A stretch of 64,000 nucleotides of DNA from Brachybacterium sp. YJGR34 (GCF_003347015.1 NZ_PNFB01000023.1:1-64000); one strand, 5' to 3'; positions 23,782 through 32,636 are shown, counted from the stretch's first letter. A program made the numbers and translations. The notes: generated by a model from the sequence alone, not told the origin.

Positions 23782-24747
23782 TCAGGCGCTGATCGCCTCC
23801 GCCCGGTAGGCGCTGGGCCGCTGGCCGTGCTCCCGCTGGAAGGCCGTGCTCAGCGCGAAGGCGCTCGAGTAGCCCACCCGGCGGGCGATCACCTCGAGGG
23901 TGTCCTCGCTCTCGCGCAGAAGGTCCGCGGCCAGGCACAGGCGCCACGCGGTGAGATACGCGATGGGCGATTCGCCGAGCAGCTCGCGGAAGCGGCGGGC
24001 GAAGGCGGCCCGCGAGGACTGCGCCCGGTCGGCCAGGGACGCCACCGTGTGCGGCAGCTCGGGCCGGTCGTGGATGACCTCGAGGGCCGGCCCGACCACC
24101 GGATCCGCCGTGGCGGAGAACCACGGGGGCACGGCGCCGCCGTCCTCGGCGGCCCCGGGGCGGGACAGCCCGTCGCGCAGCGCGCCGATCAGCACCAGGT
24201 CCAGCAGCCGGTCGAGCACCGCCTGCTGTCCGGGCTCGTCGCGGAGCAGCTCCGCCTCCAGCAGGTCCATCGGCGCCCGTCCCTGCCGCTCCCGCGGCAC
24301 CATGAGCACCCGCGGCAGCCCGCCCAGCAGGCGTCGCGTGAGCCGGCCGGTCGCCGCGAAGGACCCCGTGAACAGGGCGTGCTCGGCATCCAGGCGGTCC
24401 CCGCAGGTGCGCAGGCCCAGGCTGATCTCCGCGTCCGGCAGCACCGCACCGGAGGCGTCGGTGCACCGGCCGTCGGCGATGCCCACGTACTGCGGCGGGG
24501 CGAGGGAGCTCGGGTCGCTGGTGACCGAGAACGGCCGCTCCCCGGTGACGACGGCGAGATCCCGTGGCGCCAGGTGCCGCGGCGGGGCGTCCCCGGCCTC
24601 GAGCCAGGCGCTGCCGCGCAGCATCGTCACCACGGTCATCGTCGCGCCCTCGTCCAGGCGGATCCGCCAGGGCGGGGTGAGCAGGTTCGTGCCCAGCAGC
24701 GCGCCTGTCGAGCGGATCCGCTCGACCAGATGGGTCAGAGCATCCAT
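23782..24747 (-). CDS. AraC-family regulator with N-terminal cupin domain
   Basis: 321 residues. The N-terminal cupin-like ligand domain (about 1-190: TMTVVTMLRGSAWLEAGD, HLAPRDLAVVTGERPFSV) is of the type found in regulators next to oxidoreductases. The C-terminal double helix-turn-helix (about 220-318) has TVASLADRAQSSRAAFARRF and TLEVIARRVGYSSAFALSTAF, the second ending in the usual FQREHGQRPSAYR. The start is the ATG giving MDALTHLVERI. Divergent from the flavodoxin-fold oxidoreductase at 24828, which it probably controls. Confidence 0.9.
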   Translation of the reverse strand: MDALTHLVERIRSTGALLGTNLLTPPWRIRLDEGATMTVVTMLRGSAWLEAGDAPPRHLAPRDLAVVTGERPFSVTSDPSSLAPPQYVGIADGRCTDASGAVLPDAEISLGLRTCGDRLDAEHALFTGSFAATGRLTRRLLGGLPRVLMVPRERQGRAPMDLLEAELLRDEPGQQAVLDRLLDLVLIGALRDGLSRPGAAEDGGAVPPWFSATADPVVGPALEVIHDRPELPHTVASLADRAQSSRAAFARRFRELLGESPIAYLTAWRLCLAADLLRESEDTLEVIARRVGYSSAFALSTAFQREHGQRPSAYRAEAISA

Positions 24748-24827
24748 GGAGCCAGGATAGACGCTCGCGTATCGGGGAGAGACCCTGCAATATTCAGCGT
24801 CTTGCTCGGCGGTGGTCGACTGGGCGC

Positions 24828-25664
24828 ATGACGACGACGGACACCGCATCGGACACCCGGACCGCACCCCTCTCCCACGCCCCGACCCCCGGCACCTCGC
24901 TGTGGGTGCATGCGCATCCGCAGCAGGGGTCCCTCAACGACCAGCTGTTCCGTGCCGGCGCCGCGGCCCTCGCCCACCGCGGCGAGGTGCTCACCAGCGA
25001 TCTGTACCCCCAGGGCTTCGACCCGGTGCTGCGGACGGAGGACGCCGGGCACCTCGCCGCCGATCCGGGGAACCTCTCCCTGCGGATCTCCGCGGCTCAC
25101 GCCGCCGGCCGGATCCCCGCGCAGGTGCTCCAGGAGCAGCGCAAGCTCGCCGCCGCCGAGCTGCTGGTGCTCCAGTTCCCGCTGTGGTGGTACGGGATGC
25201 CCGCGATCCTCAAGGGGTGGCTGGACCGGGTGCTCACCGACGGCTTCGCCTACGGCGACATGGACCGCGAGCTGGGAGTGCCGCGGCGCTACGGCGACGG
25301 CGGCCTCACGGGCCGGCGCGCGCTGGTGATCGTGACGGCAGGGGAGGACGCCGCTTCCATCGGCCCCCGCGGCATCAGCGGCGACATCGAGTCGCTGATG
25401 TTCCCGCTGACCCATGGCGCGCTGTGGTACGTGGGCATCGACGTGCTGGACATCCACCTGGTCACCGACGCCGACGGCCTCGACGCCGACGGGGTCGCCC
25501 GCGAGGTGGACCGGCTGCGCGCGCGGATCGAGGGGATCGACGCCGAGGCGCCGGTGCCGTTCCGGACCCTGCGCGAGGGCGACTACCGCGGCACCCGCGC
25601 GCTGCGCGAGGACCTGCTGCCCGGGCGCCATGACCTCGGGATCCATCGGCGGGCGGTGCGCTGA
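24828..25664 (+). CDS. NAD(P)H-dependent oxidoreductase, flavodoxin-like (NQO1/MdaB type)
   Basis: 278 residues, Flavodoxin_2 family. VHAHPQQGSLNDQLFRAGA (FMN/FAD phosphate region), DLYPQGFDPVL, LLVLQFPLWWYGMPAILKGWLDRVLTDGFAYG (the family signature, about residues 115-146) and GGLTGRRALVIVTAGEDAAS are clear. Such enzymes reduce quinones, azo or nitro compounds by two electrons and protect against electrophiles. The pairing with a divergent AraC regulator is common; the 80-base divergent gap has a -10-like TATTCA at about 24790. Confidence 0.88.
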   Translation: MTTTDTASDTRTAPLSHAPTPGTSLWVHAHPQQGSLNDQLFRAGAAALAHRGEVLTSDLYPQGFDPVLRTEDAGHLAADPGNLSLRISAAHAAGRIPAQVLQEQRKLAAAELLVLQFPLWWYGMPAILKGWLDRVLTDGFAYGDMDRELGVPRRYGDGGLTGRRALVIVTAGEDAASIGPRGISGDIESLMFPLTHGALWYVGIDVLDIHLVTDADGLDADGVAREVDRLRARIEGIDAEAPVPFRTLREGDYRGTRALREDLLPGRHDLGIHRRAVR

Positions 25665-25706
25665 GTCCGCCGCGGCGCCGGCCTGTCCCCGGAGCCCGCC
25701 GACGCG

Positions 25707-25712
25707 TAGCGT
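25707..25712 (+). promoter_or_regulatory. -10 element of a leaderless gene
   Basis: TAGCGT, seven bases before the ATG at 25720; same hexamer and spacing as at 14017. Confidence 0.4.
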
Positions 25713-25719
25713 GCCGGAC

Positions 25720-26088
25720 ATGACCGATCGCGCCGTCCCGAACCTGCCCTCGCGGGACTTCTCCGCGACCCTCGCCTTCTACGCCCAGCTCGGCTTCGCA
25801 CCCCGCTACCGCGCGGACGACTGGATGATCCTGCGCCGCGGGGGCGTGGAGCTCGAGTTCTTCCCCGCGCCCGCGTTGGATCCGCTGGCCAGCGACTTCA
25901 TGGCCAGCATCCGGGTCGCCGATCTGGATGACCTCTATGCGCAGGTCGCCGCCGTGGTGCCGCTCGGGACCACCGGGTACCCGCGCCGCCACCCGATCGC
26001 GCGGCAGCACTGGGGTGCGCGTGTGGGCTGGCTCGTCGACCTCGACGGCACGCAGCTGCACCTCATCGAGGACGCGCCGCCGGGGTGA
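25720..26088 (+). CDS. VOC-superfamily protein, bleomycin-resistance-like
   Basis: 122 residues, one glyoxalase/VOC domain of beta-alpha-beta-beta-beta repeats: NLPSRDFSATLAFYAQLGF, DDWMILRRGGVELEFFP and WGARVGWLVDLDGTQLHLIE. It resembles BLMA-type proteins that bind bleomycin as dimers without a metal, since the usual metal His/Glu set is incomplete. A role in drug binding is possible but unproven; many chromosomal homologues have none shown. 22 bases from the convergent FGGY kinase gene. Confidence 0.82.
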   Translation: MTDRAVPNLPSRDFSATLAFYAQLGFAPRYRADDWMILRRGGVELEFFPAPALDPLASDFMASIRVADLDDLYAQVAAVVPLGTTGYPRRHPIARQHWGARVGWLVDLDGTQLHLIEDAPPG

Positions 26089-26110
26089 GGCCCCGCGGCG
26101 GGGCCGCCCC

Positions 26111-27637
26111 TCAGGCGCTGTGCTGCCGCGCCGCCAGGGCGTGGGTGATCTCGCGGGTGGCGGGGTAGAGGTCCCGGTACAGCCGGTACAGCTCGTCGTA
26201 CTGCGCGGCGGCCGCGGCATCCGGCGTGCACACGTGGTCGATGCCGTTCCAGCTCGTGGTGTCCGTGCCGTGCGCGACCTGCGCGGCGAGCATCGAGGTG
26301 CCATAGGAGGCGCCGACGGTGCGGCGCGGCACCTCCTGCTGCAGGCCGGTGACGTCGGAGACGATCCGGGGCCACAGCTCGTTCTGGGTGCCGCCGCCGA
26401 CGGCGACCATTCGCTCGATCCGCACCCCGGCCTCGCGCAGCGCCTCCACGTGGTGGCGCACCCCGAAGGCCGCCGCCTCGAGGGCGGCGCGGTAGAGGTC
26501 CCCACGGGTGTGGGAGAGGGTCAGCCCGGCGATCACCCCACGGGCCGAGGGATCGTGCATGGGGGAGCGCTCCCCGGCGAAGTAGGGGAGCATGAGCAGG
26601 CCGTTCGCCCCCACGCCGCTGGCCTCGGCCTCCTGGACCAGGGTGGAGAAGTCCGCGTTCCCGGTCAGCTCCCGCATCCATCCGGTGATCGCCCCGGAGC
26701 TCGCCATCCCGCCGGAGAGGGTGAAGGTTCCCGGCGTGGTGCCGGACGTGACCCACATCGAGCGGCTCGGCGCGGGCGCATCGGTGATCGCCACCAGGAA
26801 GGTGGTGGTGCCGTACATGAGCATCACGTCGCCCGGGGCGGTGGCGCCCACGCTGATCGCCTCCGCCCAGGCGTCCACGGTCCCGGTGATCACGGGCGTG
26901 CCCTCGGCGAGTCCGGGGATCGCGCGTGCGGCCTGCGCGGACACGGTCCCGGCCACCTCCCCGGACCACTGCAGCGGCGGCAGCTCGAGTCCGGGGGCGA
27001 CCACCTCGGCCCAGGGGCGGTGCCAGTCCAGCGCGGCGGTGTCGTACAGCGGGGTCGCCATGCTGGCGCTCGCGTGGTCCAGCACGTACTGCCCGGTGAG
27101 GCGGAAGGCGAGATAGGAGGAGGGCATGAACAGGCGCGATGCCCGCGCGAAGGTCTCCGGCTCGTGCCGGGCCACCCAGCGGACCTTGGGTCCCGCCGCC
27201 TGCGAGCTGAGCACGCAGCCGCTGCGCGCGAGGATCTCCTGCTCCCCGAACAGTGTCGTGAGCTCCTCGATCTCCGCCTCTGCGCGGGAGTCGACGCCGT
27301 AGAGGATCGCCGGGCGCACCGGCGTCCCGTCCTCGTCGGTCAGCAGCACGCAGGGGCCCATGCCGGAGACGCCCACGGCGGTGACCGGCACCTGGGCGGA
27401 CTCGATGAGCTCCCGGGCGATGCCCGTGAACTCCGCCCACCACAGCTGCGCGTCCATCTCCACGTGGCCGGGGTGCGGGCGGTCCACCGCGTGCTCGCGG
27501 CTCGCCGTGCGCAGGATCGTCCCGTCGGGGCCCACCAGCACACCCTTGGTGCTCGAGGTGCCGATGTCGATGCCGAGCGTCGCGCCCCGGTGCCCGTCGC
27601 GCTCCTCGTGCTCCGCGCGGTCCTCGCGATCAGCCAT
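26111..27637 (-). CDS. FGGY-family carbohydrate kinase of the polyol locus
   Basis: A 508-residue kinase. FGGY_N begins with LGIDIGTSSTKGVLVG (about 21-36) and holds VGVSGMGPCVLL and AILYGVDSRA; FGGY_C has MLMYGTTTFLVAI, GEDRSP-like AGERSPMHDPSARG and AVGGGTQNELWPRIVSDVTG. GGAGGAG precedes the ATG, and the start leaves 20 charged residues before the domain. It is divergent from the SorC/EryD-like regulator. Subfamily is xylulokinase-like by eye. In a tetritol locus it might act as an EryA-type erythritol kinase, or serve a pentulose such as xylulose; the sequence alone does not decide. Confidence 0.87.
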   Translation of the reverse strand: MADREDRAEHEERDGHRGATLGIDIGTSSTKGVLVGPDGTILRTASREHAVDRPHPGHVEMDAQLWWAEFTGIARELIESAQVPVTAVGVSGMGPCVLLTDEDGTPVRPAILYGVDSRAEAEIEELTTLFGEQEILARSGCVLSSQAAGPKVRWVARHEPETFARASRLFMPSSYLAFRLTGQYVLDHASASMATPLYDTAALDWHRPWAEVVAPGLELPPLQWSGEVAGTVSAQAARAIPGLAEGTPVITGTVDAWAEAISVGATAPGDVMLMYGTTTFLVAITDAPAPSRSMWVTSGTTPGTFTLSGGMASSGAITGWMRELTGNADFSTLVQEAEASGVGANGLLMLPYFAGERSPMHDPSARGVIAGLTLSHTRGDLYRAALEAAAFGVRHHVEALREAGVRIERMVAVGGGTQNELWPRIVSDVTGLQQEVPRRTVGASYGTSMLAAQVAHGTDTTSWNGIDHVCTPDAAAAAQYDELYRLYRDLYPATREITHALAARQHSA

Positions 27638-27700
27638 CGACCCGCCCTCCTCCAGCTCGCCTCGATGCGGCCCGCGCCGGTCCGTCCCGGCGGGCCCCGG

Positions 27701-27797
27701 ACATTGTGTCACCAGGGACGCCGCCGAGTGGTGGCGAGGGCGACCGGCGGCGTCGCCGCCGTTGGGAGAGGACGTTCTCGGCGCCGGGCATTTGCAC
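27701..27797. promoter_or_regulatory. Half-site matches to the tetritol operator in the divergent kinase/regulator gap
   Basis: ACATTGTGTC (27701-27710) and CATTTGCAC (27789-27797) resemble the ACATTTGTGC of the two strong operators at 28871 and 34949. The gap of 258 bases also holds CTATAGGAT near 27814-27822, a likely -10 for the regulator. This suggests that the kinase and regulator belong to the same regulon. Confidence 0.4.
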
Positions 27798-27895
27798 GGG
27801 GCGGACCGCTCCTCTATAGGATCGTCGCGCCGGAGGCGACGGCCTGCCGGCCACGCGGTGCCCCCGCGGCAGCGGCCGACGATGAAGAGGTGGAC

Positions 27896-28831
27896 GTGCT
27901 CGAGACGCACATGGACCCGCAGCTCCTGCACCGCGCCGCCTCGGCGTACTACCTCGACAACCTGCGGCAGGCGGAGATCGCCGAGCGCCTGGGGATCTCC
28001 CGCCCCACGGTCAGCAAGCTCCTCACCGAGGCGCGACGGATCGGGATGGTGCGCTTCGAGGTGCTCGACGTCGCCGGCCCGGACCTCTCGGATCTGGAGC
28101 GGCGACTCCGAGAGCGGCTGGGGGTGCGCGGGGTGCGGATCGCCCCGGGGGACCAGGCGCATCGGGACCTGCGCGGGATCGGCGACCTGCTGGCACAGGA
28201 GCTGCGGAGCCTGGACCTGCATCGCGGGGACGTGCTGCTGATCTCCTCGGGCAAGACCACCTACGCGGTCAGCCGCCTGCCCGGCATGCCGGAGCTGCGC
28301 GGAGTGGTCGTCGCGCCGACCGTCGGCGGGCAGCAGGAGCACGATCCCGCCTTCCAGACCAACGAGACGGTGCGGAGCCTCGCCGAGAGCACCGGCGCCG
28401 AGCCCCACTACGTCTTCGCCCCCGCGCTGCCCAGCCCCAGCCTCTGGCGCTCCCTGCAGGCCGATCCCAGCTTCATGGAGATCACGGGACTGTGGTCGCG
28501 GGCGGAGGTGCTGGTCACGGGCATCGGTGCCCCCTATGCCCGGAGGGACCTGCTGACCTCGGTGGTCCCGCGGGACGATGCGGCACTGCGCTCCGCGGTG
28601 GGTGATGTCTGCCTGCACTTCTACGACGTGGACGGCGAGCCGGTGGCCTATGAGGGATCGGACCGCCTGGTCCGCCTGCCGCGGGAGACGCTGCAGCGGA
28701 TCCCCACCACCATCGCCCTCGCGGTGGGACGCGAGAAGGTGCCCTCGATCCGGGCGGGAGCGAAGGCCGAGCTGTTCACCACCCTGATCACGGACGTGCC
28801 GACGGCGGAGGCGATCCTCGAGGCGGAGTGA
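27896..28831 (+). CDS. SorC/DeoR-family regulator (EryD-like) of the polyol locus
   Basis: 311 residues, GTG start with GAAGAGG five bases upstream. Helix-turn-helix at about 26-45 (AEIAERLGISRPTVSKLLTE), then a SorC effector domain with LLISSGKTTYAVSRLPG, VVVAPTVGGQQEHDPAFQTN and VLVTGIGAPYARRDLLTS. EryD, the regulator of erythritol genes in Brucella and rhizobia, belongs to the same family. Its likely targets are the near-identical boxes at 28871 and 34949. The effector is presumably a tetritol or a phosphorylated tetrulose (inference). Confidence 0.88.
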   Translation: MLETHMDPQLLHRAASAYYLDNLRQAEIAERLGISRPTVSKLLTEARRIGMVRFEVLDVAGPDLSDLERRLRERLGVRGVRIAPGDQAHRDLRGIGDLLAQELRSLDLHRGDVLLISSGKTTYAVSRLPGMPELRGVVVAPTVGGQQEHDPAFQTNETVRSLAESTGAEPHYVFAPALPSPSLWRSLQADPSFMEITGLWSRAEVLVTGIGAPYARRDLLTSVVPRDDAALRSAVGDVCLHFYDVDGEPVAYEGSDRLVRLPRETLQRIPTTIALAVGREKVPSIRAGAKAELFTTLITDVPTAEAILEAE

Positions 28832-28870
28832 TCGGCGGGGGAGTCCGCGCACGAATGACCCCGCGGTGAG

Positions 28871-28911
28871 AACATTTGTGCTTGACGAATGTGCACAGAC
28901 GTGCCTAGTCT
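28871..28911 (+). promoter_or_regulatory. Promoter and SorC-type operator of the eltD-ABC operon
   Basis: The box AACATTTGTGCTTGACGA continues as A-TGTGC to 28894 and contains the -35 TTGACG (28882-28887); TAGTCT (28906-28911) is the -10, 18 bases on. The same box recurs before the MFS gene (34949) with one mismatch in 24. The overlap with the -35 favours repression. Confidence 0.75.
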
Positions 28912-29000
28912 CACTCCGAGGGCACTCGTCGGGAGCCGCCGGCTCGGAGCCTGCCGACGCATGGTGCGCACCCGGATGGCAGCGAAGGAGATGTGTGGAG

Positions 29001-30089
29001 ATGAGTGAGATCCCGTCGACGATGAAGGCCGTGGTCATGCACGCGCCGGAGGACTACCGCCTCGAGGACAAGGACGTGCCGGCGCCCGCCGCGGACGAGC
29101 TGCTGATCCGGGTGGAGGCCGTCGGCGTCTGCGCGAGCGACCTCAAGGCCTACGCCGGGGCCGCGAAGTTCTGGGGGGACGAGAACCGCGAGCGCTGGGT
29201 CGAGCCCGGCATCACCCCCGGTCACGAGATCGCCGGCGAGGTCGTCTCCGGCTCCGCCGAGGCGCTCGCCCACCACGGCGTCGCCGTCGGCGACCGCATC
29301 GTGGTCGAGCAGATCGTCCCCTGCGAGGAGTGCATGTACTGCAAGCGCGGCTGGTACTGGATGTGCGGCCCGCACGACATGTTCGGCTTCAAGCACTACG
29401 ACGGCGGCATGGCCGAGTACATGATCGTGCCCTCGCTGGCCCGCGCCCACCGCATCTCCAAGGACATCCCGCCGCACCACGCCGCCTTCGCCGAGCCGCT
29501 GTCCTGCTCCCTGCACGCCGTGGAGCGCGCCCAGATCACCTTCGACGACATCGTCGTCGTGGCCGGCGCCGGCCCGATCGGCCTGGGCGCGATCATCGGC
29601 GCCGCGCACAAGAGCCCCAAGATGGTCATCGCCCTCGACTTCGACGCGAACAAGCTGGCCCTGGCCCAGAAGTGCGGAGCGGATCTCACGCTGAACCTCT
29701 CGGAGGTCGACGTGAACGAGGAGATCGGCAAGCTCACCGGTGGCTACGGGGCCGACGTCTACATCGAGTGCACCGGCCACCCCAGCGCCGTCGGCCAGGG
29801 TCTGAACCTGCTGCGCAAGCTGGGCCGCTACGTCGAGTACTCGGTGTTCAAGGAGAACGTCTCCGTGGACTGGTCGATCATCTCCGACGACAAGGAGCTC
29901 GACGTCCTCGGCGCGCACCTGGGCCCGCACTGCTGGCCGGCCGCCATCAAGATCATCGAGTCCGGCGTGCTGCCGCTCGAGGAGATCTGCACCCACCAGT
30001 TCGGCCTCGGCGAGGTCCAGAAGGCGCTCGACACGGTCGCCGACTCCGCCGGCGCCTCCGTCAAGGTCTCCCTCCTGCCGGGAGCCTGA
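29001..30089 (+). CDS. eltD: Erythritol/L-threitol dehydrogenase (EltD-like)
   Basis: A 362-residue zinc-dependent medium-chain alcohol dehydrogenase. Catalytic zinc: Cys44 (VCASD), His75-Glu76 (PGHE) and Glu165 (FAEP). Structural zinc: Cys108, 111, 114 and 122. NAD Rossmann motif VVAGAGPIGLG (187-197). Several stretches match my memory of EltD of Mycobacterium smegmatis almost word for word: YAGAAKFWGDEN, EPLSCSLHAVERAQITFDD and SIISDDKELDVLGAHLGP. EltD oxidises erythritol or L-threitol to L-erythrulose. AAGGAG lies ten bases before the ATG; a GTG two codons earlier is an alternative start. First gene of the ABC operon. Confidence 0.88.
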   Translation: MSEIPSTMKAVVMHAPEDYRLEDKDVPAPAADELLIRVEAVGVCASDLKAYAGAAKFWGDENRERWVEPGITPGHEIAGEVVSGSAEALAHHGVAVGDRIVVEQIVPCEECMYCKRGWYWMCGPHDMFGFKHYDGGMAEYMIVPSLARAHRISKDIPPHHAAFAEPLSCSLHAVERAQITFDDIVVVAGAGPIGLGAIIGAAHKSPKMVIALDFDANKLALAQKCGADLTLNLSEVDVNEEIGKLTGGYGADVYIECTGHPSAVGQGLNLLRKLGRYVEYSVFKENVSVDWSIISDDKELDVLGAHLGPHCWPAAIKIIESGVLPLEEICTHQFGLGEVQKALDTVADSAGASVKVSLLPGA

Positions 30090-30385
30090 CCCCGCCCGTC
30101 CCCGGGGCCACGGCTCCCGGGGGCGACCCCGGGATGCTGCCCCCGGCGCCCGCTCCGGCGCCGGCCGCAGCACCCCCGCCACCACCTCCCCGCGCTCATC
30201 GGAGAGCGCCCCACCACTCCTCGCGGAGTCCCGGCCGCGACGCCACCGACGACGTCGCCCCGCCCCGGGACCCTCCGCCGTCGGCGATGACGCCGCGCAC
30301 CCCGCGCACCGGTGCCCCGCCGACGGGCACGACCGGCAACGACGCCCCGCCCGCTCTCCCCGGGCGCCCGACAGGAAGGCTCAGC
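30090..30385 (+). other. 296-base intercistronic gap after eltD
   Basis: GC-rich and biased to CCC/GCC/CCG runs. Near its start GTCCCCGGGGCC and CTCCCGGGGGC could fold. No promoter or conserved gene is visible; the open frame through it is compositional (Pro/Ala/Arg rich). Confidence 0.5.
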
Positions 30386-31057
30386 ATGAGCACCGCACAG
30401 GCCGTCCCCGCGCGCACCCCGCAGCGCGAGAGCAGGCCCACGAAGCACCGGGGGCGCTGGATCGCCATCGCCCTGACCGTCATCGGGCTGCTCGTGGTCG
30501 TGCTCGGCACGAAGGTCGTCCCCCAGGGCGAGGAGGCCGCCACCACCGAGGCCTTCGACAAGGCCACCTTCGGCGCCGAGCAGTTCCCGATCGTCCAGGA
30601 GGGGATCACCGAGCGCGCCGTCCCCGCCCCCGAGCTGGCGGAGGCGATCGCCGCCGATCCCGCGGCCGCCGCCGAGGAGCACGGCGTCGAGGCCGCGGGC
30701 CAGACCGTCTACAGCACCACCTTCACCGGCACCGTCGGCGAGGGGGAGGCCGGCCTCTACGAGGTCGAGGTCGAGGGCATGCCGGAGGAGGTCACGGTGC
30801 GGATGCAGACCGGTCCCGCGATCAACGGCACCGAGCTGCGCGACGCGACCGGGGAGTACGACTTCGGCCAGTTCACCAACCAGATCGAGTACCAGGACGC
30901 CGGCGCCGCCCTCAACGAGGAGATGAAGAAGCAGGTCCTGGACCCGATCGACCTCGCCACGCTGCCCGGGCAGACGGTCACCGTCACCGGCGCGTTCACC
31001 GCGATCAATCCCGAGGGCTGGCTGGTCACCCCGGTGTCGATGGAGGTCCAGGGATGA
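30386..31057 (+). CDS. DUF2291-family membrane-anchored protein
   Basis: 223 residues: a basic N-terminus, one membrane helix (about 25-45, WIAIALTVIGLLVVVLGTKV) and an extracytoplasmic domain with FDKATFGAEQFPIVQEGI, YSTTFTGTVGEGEAGLYEV and QIEYQDAGAALNEEMKKQVL, which I recognise as DUF2291. Genes of this family habitually sit at the head of ribose- or erythritol-type ABC operons, so an accessory role in uptake is likely but undefined. AGGAAGG precedes the ATG, and its stop overlaps the ATPase start by four bases. Confidence 0.82.
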   Translation: MSTAQAVPARTPQRESRPTKHRGRWIAIALTVIGLLVVVLGTKVVPQGEEAATTEAFDKATFGAEQFPIVQEGITERAVPAPELAEAIAADPAAAAEEHGVEAAGQTVYSTTFTGTVGEGEAGLYEVEVEGMPEEVTVRMQTGPAINGTELRDATGEYDFGQFTNQIEYQDAGAALNEEMKKQVLDPIDLATLPGQTVTVTGAFTAINPEGWLVTPVSMEVQG

Positions 31058-32610
31058 GCGCCCTCGCCGATCATCACCCCGCGCCCGGCACCGGCGGCGC
31101 CGACCAGGTGGTCCTGCAGGCGCAGGGCGTGGTCAAGGACTACGGCGGCACGCGGGCGCTGAAGGGCGTCGACTTCGGCGTGCACCGCGGCCGCGTCACC
31201 ACGCTGTTCGGGGAGAACGGCGCCGGCAAGTCGACGCTGATGAAGATCCTCTCCGGGGTCGAGCAGCCGACCTCCGGCCGCATCCTGCTGGACGGCGAGC
31301 CGATCTCCTTCTCCGACACCACGGACGCCCGCGATCACGGGATCGCGATCATCCACCAGGAGCTGAGCCTCGCCCCGAACCTCTCGGTGCGCGACAACAT
31401 CTTCCTGGGCCGCGAGATCACGCGGCCCACCGGGGTCGACTTCGCCGAGGAGACCCGGCAGGCCGCCGCGCTGCTCGAGGAGATGCGGCTGGACGTGGAC
31501 CCCTCGGCCGAGGTCGGGGACCTGCGCGTGGGCCAGCAGCAGATCGTCGAGATCGCCCGCGCGCTCTCGATCGACGCCCGGATCCTGATCATGGACGAGC
31601 CCACCTCCGCCCTGGCCGCGCAGGAGGTGGAGATCCTCTTCGGCATCATCGAGGACCTCACCGCCCGCGGGGTCTCGATCGTCTACATCTCCCACCATCT
31701 GGAGGAGGCGCTGCGGGTCACCGACCATGCCGTGGTGCTGCGGGACGGCGCCGTGACCGCCCGCGGCGACCGCGGGGAGATCGACCTGGAGTGGATCGTG
31801 CGCCACATGGTGGGCGACAACTTCGACCTCGGCTCCCCGCCCACTGGATACGCCTTCGGCGAGCCGGTGCTCGAGATCGAGGAGCTCACCCTCCGTGATC
31901 CGGAGAACCCCGAGCGCGCCGTCGTCGATCACCTCTCCCTCCAGGTGCGCGCCGGGGAGATCGTCTGCCTCTACGGGCTGATGGGCGCCGGCCGCACCGA
32001 GCTGCTCGAGGCCGTCGCCGGTCGCGGCGACCCGATCGGCGGGCGGGTCGTCCACCGCGGGCGGGCGCTCGGCGGGGAGTCGATCCGCGAGCGGCTCGCG
32101 CAGGGCATCGGCCTGGTCCCCGAGGACCGTCAGCGCGACGGCCTGGTCCCGACCATGACCGTCGGCCAGAACCTCACCCTGGCCAGCATCGCGCAGTTCC
32201 TCCGCCGGGGGCTGACCTCCCGGCGCGCCGAGCAGGCCCTGGCCGAGCGGCTGATCGAGGACGTCACCGTGAAGGCGCCCGGGCCGGCGGCGCCCATCGG
32301 CTCCCTCTCGGGCGGCAACCAGCAGAAGGTCGTGCTCGGCAAGATCCTCGCGACGAATCCCGGCATGATGCTGCTGGACGAGCCCAGCCGCGGCATCGAC
32401 ATCGGCGCCAAGTCCGAGGTGTTCTCCCTGCTCGCCGATCGCGCCCGCGAGGGGCTCGCCGTCGTCTACTCCACCTCGGAGATCGACGAGTGCTTCAGCA
32501 TCGCCCACCGCATCGTCGTCCTCCACCGGGGACGCATCTCCGCCGAGTTCGGGCCCGACGCGGCGAAGGCCGACGTCATGGCCGCCTCCGGCGAGGTCGT
32601 CGCCCCGTGA
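31054..32610 (+). CDS. Sugar/polyol ABC transporter ATPase, two NBD domains (RbsA/MglA family)
   Basis: 518 residues. Domain 1: Walker A FGENGAGKSTLMK (53-64), signature LRVGQQQIVEIARA (about 157), Walker B ILIMDEPTSAL. Domain 2: a degenerate Walker A GLMGAGRTELLEAV (near 309, Lys replaced by Arg as is normal for this family), signature LSGGNQQKVVLGK (about 419) and MMLLDEPSRGIDIG. One polypeptide therefore supplies both ATPase sites of a CUT2 importer. Overlaps the DUF2291 gene by four bases; a possible GTG start of the permease overlaps its stop. Confidence 0.94.
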   Translation: MSALADHHPAPGTGGADQVVLQAQGVVKDYGGTRALKGVDFGVHRGRVTTLFGENGAGKSTLMKILSGVEQPTSGRILLDGEPISFSDTTDARDHGIAIIHQELSLAPNLSVRDNIFLGREITRPTGVDFAEETRQAAALLEEMRLDVDPSAEVGDLRVGQQQIVEIARALSIDARILIMDEPTSALAAQEVEILFGIIEDLTARGVSIVYISHHLEEALRVTDHAVVLRDGAVTARGDRGEIDLEWIVRHMVGDNFDLGSPPTGYAFGEPVLEIEELTLRDPENPERAVVDHLSLQVRAGEIVCLYGLMGAGRTELLEAVAGRGDPIGGRVVHRGRALGGESIRERLAQGIGLVPEDRQRDGLVPTMTVGQNLTLASIAQFLRRGLTSRRAEQALAERLIEDVTVKAPGPAAPIGSLSGGNQQKVVLGKILATNPGMMLLDEPSRGIDIGAKSEVFSLLADRAREGLAVVYSTSEIDECFSIAHRIVVLHRGRISAEFGPDAAKADVMAASGEVVAP

Positions 32611-32636
32611 ACCAGCTCCCAGGAACGGAATCCCCC

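Noticed and set aside
25720-26088. Acquired antibiotic-resistance gene
   Set aside because: The VOC protein is only bleomycin-resistance-like; composition and context are chromosomal, with no mobile element.
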